A DNA stretch of 64,000 bases, taken from Thermanaerosceptrum fracticalcis (GTDB taxonomy: Bacteria > Bacillota > Peptococcia > DRI-13). The stretch lies in NCBI RefSeq assembly GCF_000746025.2, contig NZ_CP045798.1, positions 3,517,501-3,581,500 on the forward strand, given 5' to 3'. The translations under genes were made by a program, and so were the position numbers. The number at the start of each line of letters is the position of its first letter. Positions within the stretch are counted from its first letter, which is position 1. The notes beneath the pieces are model-generated. The model made no database searches, had not been told where the DNA came from, and saw nothing but the letters and a program-made list of their open reading frames with translations. This document shows, one piece after another, positions 9,101-16,736 of the stretch.

Positions 9101-9288
9101 TTGGTACTTTAGATCCGGAAAAATTGGAGTTGGTAATGGGCGCTTTGGAAAAACTCCACGATGCCCAGCGGATGGTGGGGGTTATTACTCATGTGCCGGA
9201 GTTGAAAAGCAGAATGCCGCGTTACCTGGAAGTTATACCGGCTAAGCAGGATGGGACGGGCAGCCGTGTAGTGGTAAAAATAAATTAG
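6112..9288 (+). CDS. sbcC: Exonuclease SbcC, ATPase subunit of SbcCD (Rad50 homologue)
   Basis: A 1058-residue SMC-like ATPase. Walker A (GPTGSGKST) lies in the N-terminal lobe. Long coiled coils flank the zinc hook CPVCGSAHH (~525-535). The C-terminal lobe holds the ABC signature NTLSGGETF and Walker B FFFLDEGFGTLD. The ATG at 6112 is preferred over an in-frame GTG at 6097 because GGAGG sits eight bases before it. It overlaps the end of sbcD, as expected for one complex. With ATP it controls SbcD access to DNA ends in recombination and repair. Key motifs appear intact. Confidence 0.96.
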   Translation: MKPIRLKFSGLQSYREEQEINFVELGSLGLFGIFGPTGSGKSTILDAVTLALFGNVERAVGGTKGIMNHFAERLFVSFEFLLGQETYLVERSYVRNKHDDESVLNKGARLVKTGSTVEVLADKATDVTETIERLLGMTFKDFTRAVILPQNKFDQFLKLTEGERAKMLEKIFCLEEFGEELLLRAKNLEAQLQQEIHTNVKLMTQLGDVSDEVIQKIREELQAKKEEIKKKEALKKELENKLKELEQLARIYEEIAVLAKERERLEGMKPQIAGDKVTLERAQKAEPLRSLFNQLEDLFMREQAEAKILAERTGKDRAAEEIFIEAQERLNKAREGQAELNHLKEEDLPKINVAGEYEKQVLTLQAELNNIRNALKATQIEIEKTTALGLQKKAMLEQLETKLKGYEQGLKDLFQVLACREEIDRVLSLLSELENAEKLEREASSFLEEREKVLKREEEELKLILAEKREYFNVDPLKVSISQFMEMLPALLGKVSTEQLKAEELYDHLVYENMAQVLAEKLTENEPCPVCGSAHHPKPAGKGVSSEELGRAKQVVLKLKEELEKLRPWTEKVNIKFNKFQHLQDDVQSLHLPNYEARVKAANLLRHRFIEETVNLKNTVRDILPAALHKPERDMVRMLKEHLVKADGQLKVLTEQKGNLEQQKITVEKDMDELRAKLITLKADKVNLEKNVQALENSLTELEHRLRELLGGLDLAEFAGKVRKRMGQLEQELSEAEKEWQEAAKRKQETAEALAESKVSLLKTREHLAKIRADLSDTAAREGFKTLEEIKEALLDSSARAQISQRIQEYEKNLNHVEQTLLGLEAKIIHQPFNLQEMAEQKELLHKVNREYNEDMRQEGALQKELEDLQAKQITLQELETLNQKFTGRKELVGRLLNLLKGRRFVQFLAAEHLRDMAGEASIRLGTLTGQRFALELDEGCGFVMRDDYSGGQRRPVNTLSGGETFLTSLSLALALSSKIQLKGKYPLGFFFLDEGFGTLDPEKLELVMGALEKLHDAQRMVGVITHVPELKSRMPRYLEVIPAKQDGTGSRVVVKIN

Positions 9289-9344
9289 AGATTATGCTGC
9301 GGTATGCAGACTTAATGTAAATATGTTTGTGGCGAGGTTGCTGT

Positions 9345-9818
9345 ATGACTGAGCGTAAGCCGAGGATTATTGTAGACGCCGATGCCTCTCCTAAAAAGGT
9401 GAGAGAGATTACATGTGAGATTGCACAAAAATACGGTTGGGAGGTTGTGACCGTGGCATCTTTTCATCACCGGGTGGAGGGGGCACACCATCATATCGTC
9501 GCAGGTGACGAGGCCCAGGCAGCTGACCTCGTCATTCTCAACTTGCTAAAAAGGGGCGATATCGTCGTTACCCAGGACTGGGGATTGGCTGCCCTGGTTT
9601 TGGGGAAGGGAGGAGATGCACTTTCACCTCATGGGTATATCTTCCGCGAAGAAAGAATGGAGTTTCTCCTGGAGGAACGGCATCTTAAAGCCAAATACCG
9701 TAGAATGGGCGGGCGTACCAAGGGACCTGCGGCCCGTACCAAAGCAGATGACGAAAAGTTTAGAAAAGCTTTAGAAAAACTTGTCCAGGAGAGAGAGAAC
9801 AATCTCAAAGGCGATTAG
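9345..9818 (+). CDS. DUF188 / YaiI-YqxD (UPF0178) family protein
   Basis: A 157-residue protein of the DUF188 family, whose fold is related to PIN/NYN nucleases. Supporting motifs are IIVDADASPKKV near the N-terminus, the acidic TQDWGLAALVL in the middle and the basic GGRTKGPAARTKADD tail. The ATG at 9345 is chosen because the protein family starts here; the GCGAGG site upstream is weak. The biochemical function of the family is not established. The 3' end overlaps the convergent DUF155 gene by 48 bases. Confidence 0.85.
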   Translation: MTERKPRIIVDADASPKKVREITCEIAQKYGWEVVTVASFHHRVEGAHHHIVAGDEAQAADLVILNLLKRGDIVVTQDWGLAALVLGKGGDALSPHGYIFREERMEFLLEERHLKAKYRRMGGRTKGPAARTKADDEKFRKALEKLVQERENNLKGD

Positions 9819-10589
9819 GCCAATGATCATCCACTCTAGTCTGGTCCCTCTTTGGGCATGGGTCAAACCCGTAAATACTTCGGTAATGTCCATCAGCGTT
9901 TCCGTTTTATGGCGTAAGGTTTCATACCTTTCCTCCAGTTCGAAAAGACTGCTAAGCTTGGCAAAAAGGTTCCCCGCTTCCTCATTGACCCAGGTAATAT
10001 CAGGTTTATCCAACAGCATAATGTAGGAGATGGTATTGTACTTAAAGCGCAAGATGGTGGCTGAGGTTTTGGCCAGCCGGTTATCCGATATCTGAAAACG
10101 GCCTTTGGCCAGATAATCCACAATGTCTTCGATATCATCAAAAAGAACGTCGATGTCGTGTTCGATTTTTTCCAGGGCAACGGATTTGGCTAAAACAGTG
10201 GATACGATTTCCAGGTAGTAATCTTTAAAGGCCGGAGCCACCATGTCTTCATAATTAATGGAGGGTTCGTCATCGGGCCTTATTAAGAGCTTAAAATCAT
10301 CCTGGAAAGTGAAAGAGGAGATTTGCTGAATGTTCTTATCTATTCTTTTTAGATAGATAACAACGTCCATCATTTCATGGTGAGAGAAATTGATAAAGAC
10401 AACGGTACCGAAATAAAATACAAAAACATATTTATTGTGGGAATCCCTGAGAATGCCCTGCAAGTTATCTTCCTGGAGGACAAGGGGGTCTTCCCAGCGC
10501 AGTTTTTTATGCATGCCAAAATGAACTGCCAGTTTGTTAAGGTTAATCTCGTTGGTTAAGACAACGGCGGTAAAAACAGCCGATTCCAT
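9771..10589 (-). CDS. DUF155 / RMD1-YagE family membrane protein
   Basis: A 272-residue protein of the DUF155 family, related to yeast Rmd1/Sif3. The N-terminal half contains YVFVFYFGTVVFINF and the acidic DDEPSINYEDMVAP. The helical middle has ALEKIEHDIDVLFDDIEDIV. A single C-terminal membrane anchor (WMIIGLIAFEIVLSLL) closes the protein, as in other members. No enzymatic role is established. It is transcribed toward the DUF188 gene, and the last 48 bases of the two overlap on opposite strands. Confidence 0.8.
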   Translation of the reverse strand: MESAVFTAVVLTNEINLNKLAVHFGMHKKLRWEDPLVLQEDNLQGILRDSHNKYVFVFYFGTVVFINFSHHEMMDVVIYLKRIDKNIQQISSFTFQDDFKLLIRPDDEPSINYEDMVAPAFKDYYLEIVSTVLAKSVALEKIEHDIDVLFDDIEDIVDYLAKGRFQISDNRLAKTSATILRFKYNTISYIMLLDKPDITWVNEEAGNLFAKLSSLFELEERYETLRHKTETLMDITEVFTGLTHAQRGTRLEWMIIGLIAFEIVLSLLDKFF

Positions 10590-10721
10590 AAAATCATTCC
10601 TTCTGAAATGTATTAAATTATTACACTGGCCGGCAGTGTTCAGAAAAAGAAGGAGAAATATAAACCTATTTGTGCTTAAGCAGATGCAAAAAAAACTATA
10701 ACTTAAGTAAATGATATTATC

Positions 10722-10752
10722 AAAGAGAAGGAGTATCTTCTCTTTTATTTTT
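10722..10752 (+). terminator. Intrinsic terminator upstream of the MFS gene
   Basis: A 9-bp stem (AAAGAGAAG at 10722-10730 and CTTCTCTTT at 10737-10745) with a GAGTAT loop runs into TTTATTTTTT. It points rightward, yet no rightward gene precedes it. It may attenuate a longer leader of the MFS gene or end a small RNA. Confidence 0.55.
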
Positions 10753-10800
10753 TCCCCAATTTAATAGAAAATAAGAATAGGGTAATTTTTATTATTTTGT

Positions 10801-10806
10801 TATAAT
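10801..10806 (+). promoter_or_regulatory. Probable -10 element of the MFS gene
   Basis: TATAAT at 10801-10806 in an AT-rich stretch would start a transcript about 25 bases before the GTG at 10840. No convincing -35 hexamer is seen, so this is tentative. Confidence 0.35.
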
Positions 10807-10839
10807 AAACGTATTGTTTTAAGAAGCGGGTGATTTATC

Positions 10840-12042
10840 GTGCAGTGGAGAAGAAATCTCTGGTTTTTATCCATCGCCGTCTTCATTGCTAACCTGTCCT
10901 TTACCTTGAATATGCCTTTTTTACCCAGGTTTCTTGAAGAGTTGGGCCTTGAAAAAAATCTATCCCTTTGGTCAGGGATAATGATTTCCGTTAACTTTGT
11001 AACCTATGCCATCATGGCGCCGATTTGGGGTTCTTTGGCGGACCTTCACGGTAAAAGGGTAATGTTTATGCGTTCGGGTTTTGGTATAGCTGTAACATAT
11101 GTCTTTATGGGTTTAGCCGCTAACCATTGGCAGCTTTTTATTTTTCGGGCCATGAACGGTCTCCTTTCCGGTTTTATTCCTTCTGCCATTATGTTTGTCG
11201 CAACGAATACCCCGGAAGAGGATATGGGATATGCCTTGGGTATTCTCAATACCTTTATTGCCCTGGGGGGTATTATGGGGCCCTTTATGGGAGGGGCCAT
11301 GGTTCAGTATTTGGGGCTAAGGATGATCTTTTATATTTCGGCAGGCCTGTTATTTATTGCTTCAGCCCTGGCTGTATTTGGCACGAAAGAACGGATAATT
11401 AAGCAGGCCGTAAAAGTGAACCTCTGGCAGGACCTTAAAAGCATCATGGCTAATAGATCTCTGAAAGTATATTTCTTTTGTATGGTCATGCTGCAAGGGG
11501 CTACCTATATGATCCAGCCTATTTTACCCATACGCATAGCTGAACTTACCAGGGGAAATGTGGAATTGATAACAGGAATAATATTTTCTGTAATTGGTAT
11601 TTCGCTGGCTATAGGTTCACCACTTGTGTGTAAAATTAAAAAAGCCAATTATGTAACAATTCTCCTGGGAGGGTTATTGCTTTGTGCATTGTTGAGTGTG
11701 GTTCAAGGTTTAACCTACTCTGTATTACTGTTAGGCGTCCAGCGTTTTCTTTTCGGTTTTGCCAATGCCGCCGTTAACGTCAGCGGCAATGTGCTCATTA
11801 CCCAGTGTGCGGGAGAGGAGATGCGGGGACGGGTTTTCGGTACATTAAATGGACTGACGGCCTTTGGCGCTGTTTTCGGGCCCTTGATGGGCGGATTCCT
11901 TGGTGAACATCTGGGTACGCCCAGCGCTTTTCATGGCAGCGCGGTGCTTTTTGTCCTGGCTGGTTATGCCGTGTGGAAAATCCGCCATAAGGCTGTGGAT
12001 GTGCTAAAATCAAGGGTAGAAACCTGTTCCTGCCTGGAATAG
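10840..12042 (+). CDS. MFS transporter, drug exporter type (DHA1-like)
   Basis: A 400-residue, twelve-helix major facilitator. The N-terminal helix is WFLSIAVFIANLSFTL. The loop between helices 2 and 3 carries the signature GSLADLHGKRVMFMRS. Helix 5 has the antiporter-type GILNTFIALGGIMGPFMGG, and the C-terminal half repeats GLTAFGAVFGPLMGGFLGE. This pattern is typical of proton-driven efflux of small molecules; the substrate cannot be read from sequence. The start is the GTG in TCGTGCAGTGG. A strong hairpin follows the stop codon. Confidence 0.88.
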   Translation: MQWRRNLWFLSIAVFIANLSFTLNMPFLPRFLEELGLEKNLSLWSGIMISVNFVTYAIMAPIWGSLADLHGKRVMFMRSGFGIAVTYVFMGLAANHWQLFIFRAMNGLLSGFIPSAIMFVATNTPEEDMGYALGILNTFIALGGIMGPFMGGAMVQYLGLRMIFYISAGLLFIASALAVFGTKERIIKQAVKVNLWQDLKSIMANRSLKVYFFCMVMLQGATYMIQPILPIRIAELTRGNVELITGIIFSVIGISLAIGSPLVCKIKKANYVTILLGGLLLCALLSVVQGLTYSVLLLGVQRFLFGFANAAVNVSGNVLITQCAGEEMRGRVFGTLNGLTAFGAVFGPLMGGFLGEHLGTPSAFHGSAVLFVLAGYAVWKIRHKAVDVLKSRVETCSCLE

Positions 12043-12060
12043 TGTACAGCTATATAAAAA

Positions 12061-12096
12061 GGGAAAGACCTGACATTACCATGTCAGGTCTTTCCC
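12061..12096 (+). terminator. Long terminator hairpin after the MFS gene
   Basis: A perfect 16-bp stem (12061-12076 with 12081-12096) closes the loop TACC. The right arm contains CTTTCCC, but no U tract follows because an intron-like element begins at 12098. It probably served both the MFS gene and the convergent kinase gene. It matches the kind of site preferred by group IIC introns. Confidence 0.7.
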
Positions 12097-12097
12097 T

Positions 12098-12351
12098 GTA
12101 CGCCCAGCATGGGCGTCATCTCTAGGGTGAAAGTCCCGAACGGGGGCTGGCGAGTGCCTACCGTTAGCTGACGGCAAGGGTGTCCATCGTGTTGCGCCTT
12201 GAAAGCGCATGAGTAACAAGTAACCTGAAATGGTTACCATGATAAAGTTTAACCAACAGTCATGTACCGAGTCTTGTGTGGTGCATAGCAATGTGTACTG
12301 CATGCTAGGTAGTGTGAGGGGACGGGGGTTTATCGCCCCCTCCTACTCGAT
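12098..12351 (+). mobile_element. Internally deleted group II intron relic (group IIC-like), no ORF
   Basis: The 5' end begins GTACGCCCAGCATGGGCG and continues with AGGGTGAAAGTCCCGAAC and GGCAAGGGTGTCC, which resemble domain I of group IIC introns. The 3' end holds the domain VI-like GGACGGGGG...CCCCCTCCTACTCGAT. The 254 bases in total lack a reverse transcriptase/maturase and any domain V I could recognise, so it should not splice alone. It lies directly after a terminator hairpin, in the orientation expected of group IIC insertion. Its 3' end encodes the last residues of the kinase on the opposite strand. Confidence 0.75.
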
Positions 12352-13571
12352 TTAGGGAGGCTTACCTGAAAAGTGGTACCCTGTCCCGGGGTACTGAAAA
12401 CTTTAATCGTCCCGCGGTGTTCCTTGACGATACATTCGGCGATAGCCAGGCCTAGCCCTGTTCCCCCGCTTTGCCTGGACCTGGCTTTGTCCACGCGGTA
12501 GAAACGTTCAAAGATTTTTTCCAGGTGAACTGTTTCAATACCTTCTCCTGAATCTTGTACGGAGATTTCAATATGAGAGCCTTTGTCTTTAAGTTCCAGG
12601 ACAATGGAGCCCCCGGCAGGTGTATACTTGATGGCATTGTCCAGGAGGATGACAATCAACTGTTTGAGACGGGTTTCGTTCCCTAAGATAGATAAATTAG
12701 GCACAATGGATGACTCTAATGTGATGCCCTTTTTGACTGCCACCGGTTCAAAAGGAGCCAGGGCCTCTTTTACAGCCAGGTCCAGGGGAAAACAGGCCAT
12801 GTCTTGCATTTCCTCGTGAAAGTCCGCTCGGGCCAGAAACAGAAGATCGTCCACCAGTTTCGTCATCCTTTTGCTCTCTATCTGAATGTTTTCTAACCAT
12901 TTAAACTGGCTTTCCACAGTTTCCCGGGGATTATCCAACACAAGTTCCAGATTGGTTTGGATCACTGCCAGGGGGGTACGAAGTTCGTGGGAAGCGTCGG
13001 CGATAAAGTCCTTTTGCCGCTGCCAGGATTTTTTGATAGGGATTAAGGCCCTGTCGGCCAGGAAAAGGCTGCCGAAAAAGGTGAGGGCGAGTCCTATCAG
13101 ACCCGATACGATTAGGGCCGCCAGGAGGTTTCTGAGGATTTCCTTTTCTGATCTGGTATTAACAAATACGTAGACAGTTTCCCCAGCATCCGTGAGGGAA
13201 TGTTTAAGATAACGGTAAGATTCAATATTATTTAAAGATACTTTGCCTTTATGGGGTGATAAGTGCGAGACTTTTTCCAAAAGTAAAGCCAACTGTTCCT
13301 GGGTGATGGGCAGGTTGGGAGAAGTGTCTATGAGTTGACCGTTTTTATCCACTTTGGCGAAAAAGTAATTAAAAATACGCCTTTGCCTTTCCGGAAGTTG
13401 ACTTTTGGAACCGGAGACGGCTTCAGCGGCCATGACCCGCATGATTTGTTCCGATTGACGGAGTATAATTTTAGAATTGGCTACATAGATGCCTGACATC
13501 ATAACGAGAAGGATTAAGCCTACTACCAGGACATTAATCAGCGTGAGTTTTATGCGTAAATTATTGAACAT
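12330..13571 (-). CDS. Sensor histidine kinase (OmpR-partner type)
   Basis: A 413-residue membrane kinase. One helix at ~10-30 (LINVLVVGLILLVMMSGIYVA) and another at ~152-175 bracket an extracytoplasmic sensor of ~120 residues. These are followed by the HisKA motif DFIADASHELRTPL, then the N box (LDNAIKYTPAGG), the G1 box (DSGEGI), the F box and the G2 box (GGTGLGLAI). The ATG at 13571 has AAGGAGG upstream and overlaps the regulator gene by 11 bases. The final six residues (SSRRGR) come from the intron relic. Without it the frame would continue KGKDLTW and stop. It probably senses an envelope stress or a substrate of the adjacent exporter. Confidence 0.92.
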   Translation of the reverse strand: MFNNLRIKLTLINVLVVGLILLVMMSGIYVANSKIILRQSEQIMRVMAAEAVSGSKSQLPERQRRIFNYFFAKVDKNGQLIDTSPNLPITQEQLALLLEKVSHLSPHKGKVSLNNIESYRYLKHSLTDAGETVYVFVNTRSEKEILRNLLAALIVSGLIGLALTFFGSLFLADRALIPIKKSWQRQKDFIADASHELRTPLAVIQTNLELVLDNPRETVESQFKWLENIQIESKRMTKLVDDLLFLARADFHEEMQDMACFPLDLAVKEALAPFEPVAVKKGITLESSIVPNLSILGNETRLKQLIVILLDNAIKYTPAGGSIVLELKDKGSHIEISVQDSGEGIETVHLEKIFERFYRVDKARSRQSGGTGLGLAIAECIVKEHRGTIKVFSTPGQGTTFQVSLPKSSRRGR

Positions 13572-14250
13572 GGGTATCCTCCTTAAGGCAGTAACCAATA
13601 CCTCTGACTGTCTCAATCCGGACGGGACATTGGGGGGAATTGAGCTTTTTGCGGAGAAAGTGAATATAGGTCTCCAGGTTATTGATTTCTACATCTGTAT
13701 CCAGACCCCAAACCCGGTCAAAAATTTGTTCTTTGGTAATGACTTGACCATAGTTACGAAGAAAAAGTTCCAGGAGCTGTGCTTCCTTGTTGGTTAGTTT
13801 AATGGTTTCAGCACCAATAGTAACTTCAGAGCGCAGTGTGTCCAGGGTAAGGGAAGATAGCCGTATTTTTTCATCCCGCAGCAGTTCCGTTTGTCTGCGG
13901 CTCAAAGCTCTGACCCTGGCTAAGAGTTCTTCCGTGGCAAAGGGCTTTATCAGGTAATCGTCAGCTCCCGCATCTAAGCCTTCTACCCTGTCCTCTATGG
14001 AATCTTTGGCCGTAAGGAGGAGCACTGGTGTCTTCATGCCTTTAGCTCTCAACTCCTTTAAAATGGCTATCCCATCTTTTCCGGGCAGCATGCGGTCCAG
14101 GATAATGAGATTATATATTCCTGTTTCCGCCTTAGCCTGACCAATCTCTCCATCTGAGGCGGTGTCAACGCCGTATTTATTTTTCTTAAGAAGGTAGGCC
14201 AGTGCTTCGGCCAGCCGTTCTTCATCTTCGATCAATAATATGCGCATCAT
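13561..14250 (-). CDS. OmpR-family response regulator
   Basis: A 229-residue regulator. The receiver domain has the acidic pair IEDEE at the N-terminus, the phospho-acceptor in LIILDRMLPGKDG (Asp ~51), LLTAKD and the Lys in DYLIKPF. The winged-helix DNA-binding domain spans ~128-224 (LTNKEAQLLELFLRNYGQVITKEQIFDRVWG). It is the first gene of a two-gene operon with the kinase, and is divergent from the exporter operon. TTTTAAG direct repeats in the shared intergenic region are its likely binding site. Confidence 0.95.
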   Translation of the reverse strand: MMRILLIEDEERLAEALAYLLKKNKYGVDTASDGEIGQAKAETGIYNLIILDRMLPGKDGIAILKELRAKGMKTPVLLLTAKDSIEDRVEGLDAGADDYLIKPFATEELLARVRALSRRQTELLRDEKIRLSSLTLDTLRSEVTIGAETIKLTNKEAQLLELFLRNYGQVITKEQIFDRVWGLDTDVEINNLETYIHFLRKKLNSPQCPVRIETVRGIGYCLKEDTHVQ

Positions 14251-14310
14251 ATCACCTCTAATTTAATCCTAGCCTTTTTGCCTTGAAATTACATTAAAAA
14301 GTAAGACAAA

Positions 14311-14328
14311 TTTTAAGGCAATTTTAAG
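14311..14328 (+). promoter_or_regulatory. Direct-repeat operator for the OmpR-type regulator
   Basis: Two TTTTAAG copies at 14311-14317 and 14322-14328 are spaced 11 bases apart, one helical turn. This is the usual layout for winged-helix OmpR/PhoP regulators. The site lies between the divergent regulator (start 14250) and exporter (start 14374), just before an AT-rich -10-like region. Confidence 0.5.
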
Positions 14329-14373
14329 CTTTCTATATGAAAATTAATATAGTCCCGTTCGAGGAGGTATGAC

Positions 14374-16047
14374 ATGGTCATTGGCTGGAGCAAGTTCAAA
14401 CCAAATCCCGTCCATTTCTGGAGAAGCCTAAGTAGAAAAGGCAAGCTGGCTGTTGTATTAATTTTTCTATTTATTGTAACCGTTTCAGGTTATCTGATCT
14501 GGAACAAAACTAAGGTGACCAGTGTGGTACCACAGACTTCAGTGAAAGTAGAGAAAGGGTCTATTCGGGTGACGGTAAACGGCAGCGGCCCTGTGGCTGC
14601 GGCACGGGAACACGTCTTTAAAGCGCCGGGCGAAAGTACAGTAAAGGAAATTCTCTTTAAAGAAGGTGATCTGGTAGAAGCCGGCCAGGCGGTGATGGTG
14701 CTCGATAGCCCCCTGGTTGAGGCTCAGGCTGCCAAATCTTTAGGGCAGGCCGGTCAAGCACAGGCGGACTTAAATGAGCTTAAACGACAGATGGATGACT
14801 TAAATTACCGGGCTCCCTATCCTGCCCGTGTAACTTCCCTCAAAGTTAACCCTGGTGACAGGGTGACCAAGGGTACGGCCATTCTTTCCCTTGTTCATTC
14901 GGATAAGGCAAATCTCAATATACCCGCTGGTGAGGCTGCATCTCTTATTCTTCCAGGGAACAAAGTATTCATTACCCTTCTAGAGTATGGTGAAACTCTC
15001 AGCGGTACTATTACGGGTAGCGGTTCTCCTTATACCAATAACGGTAAGAATCTTGTGAGTTTTTCGGTTAAATTGAACAGTGGGTCTGTATTACAGAATG
15101 ACACATTGGTGACGGCAACCGTTACTACCGTCCAGGGGGAACGGGAAATCTCGGGTGTTCTCAAGCCTGCCCCTGCTCTAGAGGTGAAAGCTGCTGCCGA
15201 TGGTATAGTTAAGGACATCTATGTTCAAGGTAATGATACTGTGGCCGAGAATACTCTGCTCTTTTCCCTGGACAGTCCTGGCCTGGAGGCCCAGTATCAG
15301 GCCAAATTGGCTTCTCTTAAAGAGGCCGAACTCAATCAGGCTGACAGTGCCATCAAACTGCAGGAACTTGTACTGACCGCACCTTTCACAGGGATCTATC
15401 ATGGTGTGGTGGATAATACAGGTCCTAAAAATACATTTCTCCAGGTTGGTGACACTATCAGTACTAATCAAAACTTAGGTAAAATCGTAAGTCAAGATAG
15501 TGTCCAAGTATCATTTACTGTCGATGAGCTGGATATCATGAAAGTAAAAATTGGCCAAAAAGCCAAGATTACGGCCGATGCCCTAAAGGGTAAAGAATTC
15601 ACAGGTGAAGTGGTGCGTATTGCCCAGGAAGGTATTGTCCAAAACGGTGTAGCCTTTTACTGGGTAACCGTAGAAGTTAAAAATTGGCAGGGTTTACTGC
15701 TGGGAATGACCGCGGATGTGGAAATTGTGGTAGCAGAAAAGGAGGATGCTCTTGTCCTGCCTATTACTGCAGTACAGGACTTCCGTGGCAAAAAGTATGT
15801 TCTCCTCAAAGATTCCTCCAGGAAAAAGCAGGATGGAGCCACAACAGGACAAAGAGGGATGCCGGAAAATGCAGTACCTGTAGAAATTGGAATGCACAAT
15901 GAAAATCTCGTGGAAATTGTCCGGGGCCTGGAGGCAGGACAGGAAGTATTACTGCCTGAGATAAAAAGGCCTATAAACAATTCAGGGGCAGCTGTTCCCA
16001 GAATGGGTGTACCTATTCCTGCCGGGGGACGTCCACCGGAACGCTAG
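14374..16047 (+). CDS. Periplasmic-adaptor (HlyD/MacA-like) subunit of an ABC exporter
   Basis: A 557-residue membrane-fusion protein. An N-terminal anchor (LAVVLIFLFIVTVSGYLIW, ~27-45) is followed by two lipoyl-like halves. The first is ~70-170 (GDLVEAGQAVMVLDSP, ALSLVNPGDRV-type repeats); the second is ~270-385 (VKDIYVQGNDTVAENTLLFSLDSPG). A beta-barrel and membrane-proximal domain reach the C-terminus (DALVLPITAVQDFRGKKYVLL). It is longer than typical MacA because the lipoyl module appears twice. It is first in an operon with the ATPase and permease. The ATG has GAGGAGGT upstream. Confidence 0.88.
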   Translation: MVIGWSKFKPNPVHFWRSLSRKGKLAVVLIFLFIVTVSGYLIWNKTKVTSVVPQTSVKVEKGSIRVTVNGSGPVAAAREHVFKAPGESTVKEILFKEGDLVEAGQAVMVLDSPLVEAQAAKSLGQAGQAQADLNELKRQMDDLNYRAPYPARVTSLKVNPGDRVTKGTAILSLVHSDKANLNIPAGEAASLILPGNKVFITLLEYGETLSGTITGSGSPYTNNGKNLVSFSVKLNSGSVLQNDTLVTATVTTVQGEREISGVLKPAPALEVKAAADGIVKDIYVQGNDTVAENTLLFSLDSPGLEAQYQAKLASLKEAELNQADSAIKLQELVLTAPFTGIYHGVVDNTGPKNTFLQVGDTISTNQNLGKIVSQDSVQVSFTVDELDIMKVKIGQKAKITADALKGKEFTGEVVRIAQEGIVQNGVAFYWVTVEVKNWQGLLLGMTADVEIVVAEKEDALVLPITAVQDFRGKKYVLLKDSSRKKQDGATTGQRGMPENAVPVEIGMHNENLVEIVRGLEAGQEVLLPEIKRPINNSGAAVPRMGVPIPAGGRPPER

Positions 16048-16057
16048 GAGAGTTTCT

Positions 16058-16735
16058 ATGCTAAATATGAGTAATATCAGTAAAATCTATAAAACCGGCG
16101 CCATAGAGGTTATAGCCTTAAACAAGATAAACCTTACCGTGGAAGAAGGTGAATTTGTAGCCATTGTAGGACCGTCTGGTTCCGGAAAATCGACGCTCAT
16201 GAACCTTATAGGCTGTCTGGATACACCCACCCAGGGTGAATACTGGCTGGACGGTCATAAAGTCAGTAAACTTTCCGATGATGAACTGGCTGATATCCGT
16301 AATCTGAAAATCGGCTTTATCTTTCAGGGATTCAACCTTCTTCATAAGCTATCGGCCGTGGAAAATGTGGAACTTCCCTTGATCTACCGCGGGATGAATG
16401 CTAAAGAGCGGCAGGAAAGGGCTTTACGCGCCCTGACCAAAGTAGGACTTGAGAATCGTCTTCATCATAAACCCAGTGAACTCTCGGGGGGGCAGCAGCA
16501 GAGGGTGGCTATTGCCCGGGCTCTGGCCGGTGATCCTCCCCTGATCCTGGCTGATGAGCCCACAGGTAACCTGGACAGCGTCTCGGGTAAAGAGGTGCTG
16601 GCCAGTCTCCGGGAGCTTAACCAACAGGGCCATACCATTGTCTTAATCACCCATGATACTCAGGTAGCCGAAAAAGCCAGGAGAATCATCCGGATACAGG
16701 ACGGCTCCATTGTGAGTGACGAAAGGATGGGTTGA
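16058..16735 (+). CDS. ABC transporter ATP-binding protein (MacB/LolD type)
   Basis: A 225-residue ATPase with Walker [10 protein letters not shown], signature [15 protein letters not shown], Walker [13 protein letters not shown] and the switch His in LITHD. It is of the type that pairs with FtsX-like permeases. The ATG at 16058 follows GGAGAG and lies 10 bases after the adaptor stop. The gene ends one base before the permease ATG, so the two are translationally coupled. With the adaptor it forms a mechanotransmission-type exporter of peptides, antibiotics or lipids. Confidence 0.95.
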   Translation: MLNMSNISKIYKTGAIEVIALNKINLTVEEGEFVAIVGPSGSGKSTLMNLIGCLDTPTQGEYWLDGHKVSKLSDDELADIRNLKIGFIFQGFNLLHKLSAVENVELPLIYRGMNAKERQERALRALTKVGLENRLHHKPSELSGGQQQRVAIARALAGDPPLILADEPTGNLDSVSGKEVLASLRELNQQGHTIVLITHDTQVAEKARRIIRIQDGSIVSDERMG

Positions 16736-16736
16736 G

